Shown here: positions 1 through 11,800 of the stretch, one piece after another | Position numbering within the stretch: position 1 is the first letter of the stretch | Layout: the number at the start of each line of letters is the position of its first letter | NCBI RefSeq assembly: GCF_037975245.1 | Contig: NC_092570.1 | Coordinates: 14,709,501 to 14,773,500, forward strand | Origin: Apostichopus japonicus | Lineage: Eukaryota; Echinodermata; Holothuroidea; Aspidochirotida; Stichopodidae | DNA length: 64,000 nt | Direction of reading: 5' to 3' | The notes under the pieces: model-generated | Told to the model about the DNA's origin: nothing | Database searches by the model: none | The model's input: only the letters and a program-made list of their open reading frames with translations | Made by a program: the position numbers and the translations under genes

Positions 1-2282
1 TTTCCAAGATGGACAAAATGTTTGTTTCTTGACCTATTTTGATAAACTTTTTCTTTATACCCATCGCATCATCCTCAATTTACATAGCTGGCTGCAAAAT
101 CTGAGATGCCCGCAAAATTTCACCTTTCTCTTAAAATATATTGAAATATCTTGATCATGTCTCCCGTACACATTTCTGAATAAAATGTGATCCTTTTATT
201 AGCAACACATTAATGTTAGCTATATGTACAGTACATATGCCACTGACTTAGAAACTACTGTATATTTCCATTGGGTCAGCCAAACCTACACTTATTTTTC
301 AAATCCATGCCTTCAAGTAAATTTAATTACTAAATTTGGTAAAAAGAAATTTTGTCTTGTGCTTCAACCCAGCTCCCACCCTTCCCACTCCCCCTCTCCC
401 CATTAATATTGCTGACACAGTTCCTTTTTTGGTTCCAAAAATACCTGCAGTACAAGTGCCTCAAGCAGGTAGAGAAAGGATCCATTTAGAGTCACATAAT
501 TAGTATTCAACAAAATGCTGGTATGCAGAGCTTTTTTTTTTCAGGAAATGCACTGACAATGTTGTTCCTTGACAAAAGTGCACATGCAGCTCTGAGTTAG
601 TTGCTGTAATACACTTTTAAAATCATATTCTATAATTGATATAAATTAATTGTTGTTGTGGCAAGAATTTTAGACTTCATTTTTAATTTGTTCCTTCATC
701 CAATTAAGATAACTTTGATGAATTAGTTTCACTTAATTCTGACCTCTTTGACTGTTCTACATTGACCAGGAAAATGTTTAGACCATATACAATTTAACTA
801 ATTTCCTGTTTCCCAGCAAAGTCAAATTAATCTTGTTTGAAAAAGGAATTGGTTAAGCCAATCAAATTAAATGAACAGGTCACAATGTTCTCACTGCTTG
901 TAGTAATTGGTAATCTAAAATAAATGTATGAACAAAGCTTCTCTGCCAGTTAACAAAGAGGAGGGTTCTCTCAGTTAGCAGTGATGCATTCTGGGATACA
1001 TCATTACTATAACATTATTTATGATAATTTAAAGGAAAAACAGAGAAATCTAGCATTCAAAAGACAAATACTTGTTAAACTAGTAATGACTGAGGAAGGA
1101 ATGAACAACCATCTCTATATATTTTTTTTTTCCATCTCTTTTATTGAAATATCTCATATCAGAACATATAGAAAGCAACATTAACAAATGGAATACAATC
1201 ATTTACTTATAACATTCTCTGTATTGCCGGAGCTTACGTTCATTGTTTTTCTTCAGAATTGTATATTCATGTTCTAATAGAGAAATAAAGTCACCCAAAT
1301 ACGTTAAAACATCTGGCAGTTTTTCGTTTTGTTTACAAGTGAAAATAAAATATTTTGCATGTAGCAAAAAAAAGTTCACCGGATGTCTTATGTATTCGAT
1401 GTAACCAAATTTGATGTTATCTACGGTGATTTTACTAATATCTTTCAAACAAATTCTGGAATCGATATACCAAAATGTTTGGACAAATGGGCACAAACAA
1501 AATAGATGTTCAAGAGTCTCATCATCATGTTGACAAAAGGTACAAAGAGGCAAATTTTTGTATGGTTACTGGGTTTTTGAACCAGACTAGGTGAACAGGA
1601 CTATAGCCTAACGTGAATAAAAAATTTAAAAAAAAAAAAAAAAAACCTAATAGTGAAGATCAATGTTGGAATTAGCTTAAAATTTGTAATTAGCTCAAGT
1701 GTTGTTCTTTCTTTGTTTGTTGTTACCTTTTGTTCTTTTTGTATACTGAATCGCAAAATTCCACTGTAGTATCTAGATGGTTCAAACAAATTTGTTAAAC
1801 TCTGAAACTACCCTTCAGTTTGAAGTAAATTATATATTTAATTTGTTTTACGAGTATATTAAATTACAACATTGCATAGTGTGATGTTTAACTGCTCTGC
1901 AAAGCAGTGATAAATTGCCAATTTAAGTACTACATTTCATAAGGCCTAGAATTGCACAACTTTTGGCCACTTTCTAAAAAAATGCAAAAGTTCTGTATCA
2001 TATAAACTAATCTACTGGCTGAAATTTAATGCAATTTATGTAACATTAATTTTGCACAGGGAGCAAAATGCTAGCACATATTTTTTTTTTTATGCCGGCA
2101 AACGATGAAATCTAGTTGGCATTTAGCCAGTAAATAACCTGAATTTTGAGTTCTGCTGTATCTACAGACAATATATACTTTACCTTACATTTGAATTTCT
2201 TTCAAGTTAAAGTAGGTATCAATTTAACATTTACCAATTTGAAAGCTTCTTGTGACAAGTTCTTGACTGTTTTCTTCCACAG
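1..2282. other. intron upstream of the first visible UNC80 exon
   Basis: No coding exon could be supported here. The first UNC80 exon in the window begins with the third base of a codon, so a 5' coding exon must lie upstream. I looked for the conserved N-terminal stretch that in vertebrates ends in a TFLWRQ-like motif and did not see it. The only recognisable item is a minus-strand LINE fragment near 1122-1575. The rest is AT-rich sequence without structure I can name. Confidence 0.6.
1122..1575 (-). mobile_element. 3' end of a non-LTR retrotransposon (LINE) with reverse-transcriptase zinc-binding tail
   Basis: On the minus strand, 1553 down to 1203 encodes about 116 residues containing CTFCQHDDETLEHLFCLCP. 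This is the Cys/His motif (zf-RVT type) found at the C-terminus of many LINE reverse transcriptases. Downstream lie a short 3' UTR, an AATAAA signal at 1140-1145 (minus) and a poly-A tail seen as a T10 run at 1122-1131. An in-frame TAA stands just 5' of the conserved region, and no RT catalytic domain is present, so this is a dead, 5'-truncated copy. The clade cannot be fixed from so little protein. Confidence 0.82.
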
Positions 2283-2331
2283 CCCTTTTATCAGACCAAA
2301 GCTGACACGCCTGTATGAAGCTACATGTGTG
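2283..2331 (+). CDS. UNC80: UNC80 exon a (N-terminal)
   Basis: 49-base exon encoding [16 protein letters not shown], matching the vertebrate N-terminal segment FLRPKLGKQYEASCV. The first base completes a codon begun in the missing upstream exon. It follows a pyrimidine-rich acceptor (ttttcttccacag) and ends in phase 0 at gtatgt. It joins cleanly to [13 protein letters not shown] in the next exon. Confidence 0.92.
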
Positions 2332-5300
2332 GTATGTATTATTGTCATACAGTCATATCATAGAACATAAGGTACATATATGTAGCAGGATACATGAAAA
2401 TAGATGCTTTGAGGAACGAAACATGGGGTGTAATTCTTAATTTTGCTGCATGTTTAATAGTTCCACTTTAGTCCTCTATTCTGCTCTTCTGGGTAATATG
2501 TTATAATCAGTAGAAATAAACTGACATCTTGTCCACTTTTACTGCAACATTTCGCAAAAACATGAACTCCCTATACAGCAGTTTAAAGTGATTGTTCTAT
2601 GAAATCTGTTTCTGGTTTCTCAACAGATTACTTTCCTTGATCTGTGCACTGTGCTTCAAACTGTTTACTAAAATGATAACCCTTATGTTGAACATTAAGT
2701 GCAGAATAGTGATTTCTACACCAAAAAACCTAACGAGCTGATTGTTTAGATAAATTGGTGGTTGTCCTTTGGACAAAACTGGACATCCTTAAAACATGTG
2801 TTTGAACATAGAATTTGTCCAACAAATTTAGTTTATAATGGAACATATATGACTGAGTCCTTTTGATTTCAGAATGTACCAAAGATGTCTTGAATACAAT
2901 TTTGTTTGATCAGCAAGTAATTTAATCCTCCATAAAACTTTGTCCAGCTAACTACCAATAAACACTTGGACAGCAGTGTCTTAAATATTCCGTGAGGCAA
3001 ACAAAACTGTCCCCCATCATATTTTTGTACATAAAGAGATATGCTATGTTTTTGTATATTTTCTCTTACAGTCTTTTGAAAGGGTATTGGTGGAGAACAA
3101 ACTACATGGCCTTTCACCTAGTCTCTCAGATGCGATATCGAGCGTATCAAGATGGCAGCTGGTTCAAGCGTCTGTGCCTCATCTCTTTCACTGCTGTGCG
3201 ACGTTACTCAACAACAGGGCCAAATTAGGTCATGCCGACAAGTTGGGCGTGGCGGAGACCAAAATACTCCACACTCTCCACTGGGCGCTGTTGGACGCCC
3301 CGGAGGAGTGTATGCAGAACGAGGAAGAGAAGAAGGGTGTATGTCAGCTGCATGTGGATCATGAGGGAGAGTTCATATACCCTCTGACGACCATCCAACT
3401 ATTCGTATATCTGTTTGCTCCGTTGGTCTATTGCCTGAGGGAGTCAGATCTATCGTTCAGGTTAGCTAGTGGCCTGAAAGTCTGGAAACCGATGTGGGAC
3501 CACAAGCAGCCAGATATCCCATGCTTTGCCTTGCCGGTCAAGCCACGGAGATTAATCAGGGTTGCCCGAAGACAGTTAGTCTCTGTCCCTCCACCTCCGG
3601 ATGAAGGGCTAGAAACAACTCAAGAGCCCGACGTATTCGAAGAGAACTCTCCTCCATCCCCTCCGCCTCTTCCAGAGAACCCACCTCCTGACGATAGCGA
3701 TAGCGACAGTGGACAGAAAGAAGAGGCCGAACCCGAACCTAGCGATAGCATCAAAGAGGAGGCCACACTGACATCAGCCGAGAGTGGGAAGGGGATCGCC
3801 CCGTTGGCCGAGATATCGGAGGTCGTCTCCATCACCAGCGACCCCCCGGTGACTCCCTCCGACACACCGTCGGTGAGCCTGGAGATCGTATGTGAAGTGT
3901 GCAATACGACGGTCGGAAAAAGCCGTGCATGTAACTGTGGGGATCTGAAGGTGACAGCGGGCGACTTGTATGCGAAGCCTCGGAAGGTTTCGCTACCCAA
4001 GGTGCCGGAGCAATCGATAACAGAGGGAAAGCTGATAGACATCGAAGACGAACCAACGATACTAGGATCCGACGCTCCTAGACCGGCTAGTCTTCCCATT
4101 CAGCCATCAGAAAGCGCCCCCCAGGAGCCCTCTACATCGACCAAATCCGCTCAGATGCCTGCGGCAGCGACGCTATCGGATCCTGAGATCAGACGGCCTG
4201 CTGCGAGACTGCACGACACGTGTGCAGCCAGCCACTTTGACGTTGCAGTGATGCGTTGTCTGTTCAATCCATCCTGGTCGGAAGAAGGAATTCTCTGGGC
4301 TCTAAATTACATTTTGTGCAGACTCAGGCAAATTGCCGACGAGAACACAGCCGCCGACAGAGTCCGTCAACGGAGCAACTCATCTCCGATTCCGCAGATA
4401 ACCGTGTGCCTGTTCTCGCCTGCGCCGGGAATGCCTCACAAGAAATTTTCGGAACCGGCGGACCTGCTCAAGAAATCCACCGACGAGATAAGAAAGCAGA
4501 AGGAGTTGGAGAAGGAGAGGGAAGAGAACGCTATGAAGAAAATTAAACTGGAGCCGTTGAAACTCGCTCAACCTAAGAAACCCCTCAGCAAAGCGGAAGG
4601 GTTGTCTTGGACGTCAGAGAGGAGGGGCAGTCAGGAGAAGATGAAATTCAGCAAGAGTCTGAAAAAGCCGGCTCGAAGTAGCTTCTCAAAGGCCGTGGGA
4701 AGCTTTGTACCGAAACTGATTCAAGAGGAAGAGAGTGAGGAGTGTAAGGTCGACGGGAAGGTCAGCGAGGAAATAGCGGAGACACGACCGCTTCTGGAAA
4801 GAACCGACTCGGAGAGCTCCTTCACATCGCCCAAACTGGAGCCATTCCAGTTTAAGATCGATGTGGTCAAGCTCAAGACACTGCCTTCAATGTCTCCTTC
4901 GGATTCCTCTGCTAAGCAGAAGAGCTTCTTGTCGCAAGAGTCCACACCTCTCCTGACAGAGGCAAGCGAGATGAGCCAGGTGGAGGACACCCACCCGACA
5001 GTCTCCTTCGGTTACAGAGGCGGTGTCGTCAACAAGGCATCCGTGGAGGAGGCGCCCACGTTTTTCTCCGCGCAAGAAGTGAAACCGATGGTCATCAGAG
5101 CCCAGGAAGTGAAACCGATGGAGTTCAGACCAGGAATTGCCAGAATGGCATCTGTAGAAGACCAAGAAATGACTTTTCCGTTACCCCAAGAGGTCAAACC
5201 AGTCCGATTTGGACCCCGTCTAGTTTCTGTGGACGAGGGACCGGCAGTCATTGGTCAGGAGGTGAAACCTTTAAACCTTAAACCTATCCTTCAACCAGTC

Positions 5301-8300
5301 AGCCCTGGCCAGTGTCTGTCACCGTCAGTACTACCTTCAGCAACACCAGTACAGGCCACGCCATCTGCTGGATGGGTGGGACAGATAGTAAATCATTCGC
5401 CCGAGAGAAATGGTCCATCGGGATTTTTGAGACCGATCACAATCTCCAGCCCTCCGAGGCCCTTTAACAATGCTGGGCAGTCTAACACAACCTTACCGTT
5501 AACGCCGGCTGGACATGGTGGGGCACCAGCCAGAGCGAGAGAGACTTCCAAACCGATTCAGTTCCACAAGGCACAGCCGGTCTCCCTGAGTGACTGGACT
5601 GAGCAGAGTGCTGCCCAACAGGTGACGCCATGTTCTGCACCGGTGAGATTCATTAACCCACCAATGAATGTCGCTACCGTCTCCAGCGGCAAGAATATGG
5701 TCTTCTCATCGAACATCCATTCAGCTGGCACGACACAGTCGGTCCAACCCGTGGTCGATACATCCCAATCTAACAGCAGCCTCAAACCGATCGAGGTACC
5801 GGTAAATTCCATGGAGAAACCACCCACACCGTTGTCAGCCCACGTCGGTTGGGGAAGGTCGAGGCAATCCGGCATACCGCCGACATCGCAGGCCAATGGA
5901 GTTACAGGCAAGTCGAGCCTGACGATTCCATCTACCGCTCTTCCCAGGAGCGCGTCGGACACCTTCGTCAACTATACCGTGAAGGAGGAGGAGGAGACGG
6001 CCGAGGCGGCGGGGTCGACGTACTATATCCAAGAGAACGGCCACATGAACTTTAGTGTGATCATTAAGGCTCTGCACACCATCATATCTACCGAAACCAG
6101 TGGCAGAGTCTGTGATGTGGCTCTTAACATCATCGATACCCTCTTAGAGTTCAGCGTCGTCCAAAAGGGAGCCAAACCGACCGAAAGCAAGGTACCTGTC
6201 ATCAAAGTAGAAGGTGAAAAGGTGAAGCGAGGCTCCAAAGAGGGAGAGTCGGATATCTCCACCAAAGGTCTGGAGGAAATGTCTACCCATAATCTTGTAC
6301 TAGAGACATTGCTACAGATCTTCAGAGCGCTAGGTTGTCACCATGGTTGCGGAGAAGGGGTCAGAGGTCAACAAGGTGAGTACCGAGTTCTTTCTCATTT
6401 TTATCACTTACAAACATACCTTTAAGATAGCATCTATAGTCAAGGAACAATGGAAAAACATGGACGGAAACTATCAAAAACGAAGTCGAAAGAGGCAAAG
6501 AAAGTTCTCTGCTCTTTTTAAATTTAATTTAAAAGTTGTGACAGAAATGAGAGCAACACAAATCTCCTTTGATTTGATTTAACGTTTTCTACAGTTCAAA
6601 GGTCAACAGTATTGAGCCCAAATCTTTAGTGTGCTAAAAATTGCTAAGAGGTTCCCAAATCACTTTTTACTAGAGGCTCTGTTCCTTCAAATTATTTCCA
6701 GATATTGAGTCTTGAGAAAACTGTATCAATGGAATGTTTCAGTGAAGGAAATATTTTGAGAATGGAAGCATGTAAAACAAAATGGGGTATATTACCCTAC
6801 AAGTGTTAATATCTAAAGCAGTTATCATGCGCAGGAACCGTAGTACCTTTAAGAGACAAACTTCATTCTTGAAAACTGCTTCACAAAGTATAAAACACTA
6901 AGCTTTTCCCTGAAATTGTCATTGAGAACATATGAAACTAGATTGAGTCATCTTGGAATGTTTCCTCTTATGTTCATGTTTTAAATTTCTGTATCTTATA
7001 TTGGTAACAGGTGATAAGCTACGGTTGGTCGGACAACAATGTCTTTACCGCCTATTCAAGATTGACCCTTCCCAGTTTCGTCGTTACTTACGTTACGTCA
7101 TATCTGCTCACCCTCTGGAGGCCATTTTAGATTTCCTACACGCTTTGCTTGGATTCTGTGACGATCCAGCACCGATGTCATTCAGACCTGGTGAGTAAAG
7201 AAAACAGAATCAAATGTGATGATCGATTGGTCTATAGCAATACCTTTCAAAATAATGAGACATTAAGGTAGCATACTCCATTTAAATACCCCTTTGCCTA
7301 TTACACCCTAGTTTCTAAGATTGATGTGGTTTGTAGAAAGCCTTGTAGAAATGTTCACTAGGTAATAGTAACCCACAATGGATAACTTACACACATTCAT
7401 AGCTCCTTCAATTTTCTGTACCACGACCAAGTATATTTCTAGCAAAGAGAGCCCAAAGGGTTTGTTTTAATACTGGAGTCCATGCCTCGTTAATCACTAG
7501 TAAGCATGTGCTGATCATGAAGACAAAAAGGGGTCTAAACTCGCCTCGAGCAATGTCCTGCTTTTCAGCAGCATATTTAAAATCCATTCATGAACCTTAA
7601 CATCAAAGCCACCAAACCCAAACCCTGTTTGGTTAACATATGTCAAACTTGTCGTCCTAGCTCCTGTCCTATTGCCTTGTGTTGCTTTTCATGAGGGACT
7701 TCACTCTGTTAGGAAATCATTTTGGATTGATTGATATCTGCTCTGTATGGTATCTTCCGCATTCATTTTTTGTGCCTCATAGCAAAAATCAAGATGACTA
7801 TCAAACAGTGGCATATATTTTTATTGGATATCCCAAAATGGTCATTTTCAATAAGTGTCTATTGCCTTACAGATTATAGGCTACCAGTAAAAATATATTT
7901 CTTTTCATTTGAAAATATACAGTGTTTTTTATTATATCACTGGTCCATTTTTTGGTGGATTAAGGATGTCCTTTTTCTTGGCTCTCACAATACAGGCACA
8001 TCTACCGGTACTGGTGAAAGTACAAGTGGAAGAGCGGGGTTCGCTACTAACTTCGGCAGTGGAATAGCCGGTACGGGTACCCGCGGCATAGAGGGCACTA
8101 TTGTAGGATGCACCCTGAAGTCGCTGATTACTCGCTTGGTGGACTCTAAAGAAGAACTCCTAACCTTAGAAAATGAGGTTTGTTTGTTATTTAAAGAAAG
8201 GATGATTCTTGAAATTTATCTGAAACCCCACCCCAGGGCAAACTGTGAATTAATTATGTTTACGACAATACCCTCCTTGGTATTACCACCAGCACATATA

Positions 8301-8356
8301 CAGTGAAACAGTCAGTTTGCTGTTGTGATCATTGCTGGATTGGTCACATATTCATG

Positions 8357-8399
<43 letters not shown>

Positions 8400-8411
8400 T
8401 ATATATATATC

Positions 8412-8470
<59 letters not shown>

Positions 8471-8769
8471 ATATATATATATCTATATATATATATGTAT
8501 ATATATATACATATAAAATTGAAATTGTAATGAGTTGAAAAATCCAGAACAGTGAAAAAACTTCCAGCCTCCACTGGGATTCGAACCCGGGCCTCCCACT
8601 TTATAAGCGGACACCCTTACCACTAGGCTATGGACGCTGATTGTATGTCCAGAGATTTGAAACCGGTAAAGAAGGTCGTAATTCCACTGTAGGCGTTTGT
8701 CACCTGTATCGAACAATACTAGTTCTGTTTTGGTGACTTATTTGCCTTACCCTAGAGATCAAACTATAA

Positions 8770-8816
<47 letters not shown>

Positions 8817-11800
8817 CTATATTTATAGTCAATAAATAAAGAATAACACACCAGAAAAATTCCACTTCACGACCGGTTTCGTCCTTTTGGGACTCATCAG
8901 GCGAAGGTAGGAATCGAACCCCTGAATCTTGTGTCACGAACCGAAGTCCGTACCACTCGACCACAGTGATTCTACTGGTGGGAATGCGTATAAATTAGCT
9001 TTATCTATATATATATATATATATTTATATATCAATTGATCCTCTATGTGCTTTCATTTGCGTCCATGCAGGCTGTCTATGCAGATGCACGACAGTTACT
9101 CCACTACATCCGGGAGGTTCACGGTGGGGTGTTCAGACGGGTTGCTTTCAGTGGCTTGATAGATTCTGCAGGCAAAGGTATCAAAGACATTGAAGGGAAG
9201 GATAAGGATGGGTGAGTACTTTTTTTATTATTTGTTTCTAATAGAATGCATCCAGACAGTTTTGAAGATGATTGTGTGGTGGGAGAGGAAAGAGGGAGGG
9301 AGAGGAATAAGGGGGGGGGGGAGTTGATAGGAGAGCAAATAGTGGGGCTGTGGTTGCAGTGTCTGAAATGTATCACGTTTCAAGGATAAAAGGAAAATTA
9401 AAGCTTCGAACAACCTCTGCTGAGATGAAATCACAGAACACATAATGTCATCAGTCTTTGAGGAAATGTTGGTTTAGCATGTCAAAGTAGGTTACATTCA
9501 ATCAACTTAGGAACAAGATATTAAGATAGGATTTTCAACTATAACAGTGTGAAATATAGGTCTGCCACCGACAATATCCCTTTAACACATTTTATTGTTG
9601 CGAATCTGTAAACAAGCCTTTCGGACTTGAGGGTATTTATACCCAATCATTTCTGTGCTTTGATGGTGTTTAATGTATGCAGGATGTTATAATCTCTGCA
9701 TGGTTGGTAATAATGAGTCCAGTCACTGTACATATTTACATTTACTGTTGTTTAGTGAGTTTCAATGATGCAAAGTTTACCAGAAGGCAATCAAGTCTTG
9801 ATTCAACTAATTTACTAGCTAGAATCATTACCTAGTATGATTTAATCTAATTTGCACTTTGGGTATAATTGATAGCGCACTTTACAAAAATAATTTGTTA
9901 GTATTTGATGTTTTTGTAATGTTAGTGGTGTTATTGTCCGTTCTAGTGAATCTTGGATTCCATGTTTGTTAGTTAATTTAAAGGTATATTTATCTTAATG
10001 GTTTAGCTGAGAAGAAGTAGCAGCAGGTTTTGACATAGAATTTTACATGTGCTACTAAGGGGGTGGGGTGGGGAAAGGTGGGGAGGGGTATGAAGAGGGT
10101 GTAGAGAGGATGTGAAGAGGGGAAGGAGGTGAGGAAGAGGAGGATGGAAGGGGACATATTTCTGGGTACACCCTGAAATAATTATCATTATCAGATGAAT
10201 GGTGAGGAGTGAGAGTGGGGAGGGGGAGGATGGAAGGGGGGAGGATGGAAGGGGGGAGGATGGAAGCGGGGCATTAGTCGAAATCTTAGGACATTTTGAA
10301 CCTCCTTTGCCATCTCATCCTAGTGGCTATTCCACTGTTGGGATATTCCACTGAGAAAACTTTAAAAAATATTTGGGTGGGTTGAAGCTAACCGTGTAAA
10401 AGTCATCCGACACAATATTTGGCAGGGTGTGAGCTGCGTTTTGTTTAACGTACCATATCCTTTCCATATTACTGCATGCCGTACTATTTGCTGCGCTATT
10501 AGTGATTCTTCCGGAAGCAAAACGGATGGCGATAAAGGCAGCTTGTCATCCTCCCTGGGCAAGGAGGAAGCCGGGGACGTCAGTCCCGGAACCAAACTGA
10601 GACGCAACCTCTTCAAGAAGAAGTATAGACAGATGGATTCGGTCGATTTTGACGCAGAGGGAACCGGTCCCAAACGTAGATTCAGTGTCTTCCAATTCGG
10701 TAAGATGTGTGAGTGTCTGACCTGCTTTGCTACCTTTCCTTTCATATTTCATTATTTAACAATTTTTTCTTATTTTTTCATTTTTATTTGTTTAAACCTT
10801 CAGCTCCTTAAAAAAGCCATCCCCCCATATAGCTGTACCCTGGATCCACTTGTCGTCGGTCCTCGCTCTTCCTTGGTGGCATATATATCCTACGTTGTAA
10901 ATATCTTCACGAGCCTTGACTGCCTGATAATGATTGTGTCATATAATTTAATCTAAAAACTGTACTTTGGGTTTCTTCATCTGTTTTGTTTTATAAGAAA
11001 ATGCCTAACACTTTTGAGACCAAAAAAGAAGGATTCTGTTTTCTTCTTTCTCCGAAAGAAGGTTTGAACTGCTTCTAAACCATTCAGACTTTGCTTAGAT
11101 TCTGCGAAACGTTAAAAGAGACTCCGCTGTTTGAGAAATAACGAAAGAGGAAGATTTGATGCTTCATTCTTGAGATTCATTTCCAGGACCATAAATGACA
11201 AAAAGTTTAGATCATAGTCTTTTGGTTTGACCAGATTTTGGAGCCATTTTCAAGACAAAGGTTTATTAGTATTAGGTAACATTTGACACATTCTGAACCT
11301 TGTCATTAGAGCATTGAAAGTACCATATCCCTTCTCCCTGCCCATCCCCCCTCCTCCCCCCCTTTCATAAAAAAGAAAAAGTAAAGAAAAGAAAAGAAAA
11401 GGAAAACAAGAGAAGCAATATATGAACCATTCCCCATTATTACAGAAAGCAAATCATAACAATTATTCATAGTATATGATATTTCATAAAAGACTGTTTT
11501 TGGTATAGGATCATCCCATTTCCTTTGATAACTAGGACATGGAACACCTAGTTTTGCCTTTAAGCCCTCGTTGACCAGCAACGGTTTGACCACCAGATGT
11601 GATGTTTTCAAAAAGTGGCGTGCAGAAATCAAAACCACGATAAGTTAGTACAAGTACTCCAAAAATCTTTCTTCAAATATAGATTTGAGCAGACAACTTG
11701 TGATATCGATTTTTTAACATGTCATTCCGTTATCGATCGCATTGATAGACTATACAGATTCTATAATGGTAGGATATATAGAAACGTGGATCATATCTAG

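Noticed and set aside
3620-4099. 159-codon antisense open frame inside the giant exon
   Set aside because: Shadow of the UNC80 frame in a GC-richer exon; no homology or start context.
8303-8574. Open frames rich in Tyr/Ile on both strands
   Set aside because: They are translations of an AT dinucleotide microsatellite.
8565-8637. Possible genuine tRNA gene (minus strand)
   Set aside because: A and B boxes are good but the acceptor stem does not pair and the anticodon arm is poor; SINE head preferred. The same reasoning was applied to the heads near 17150, 30980 and 52990.
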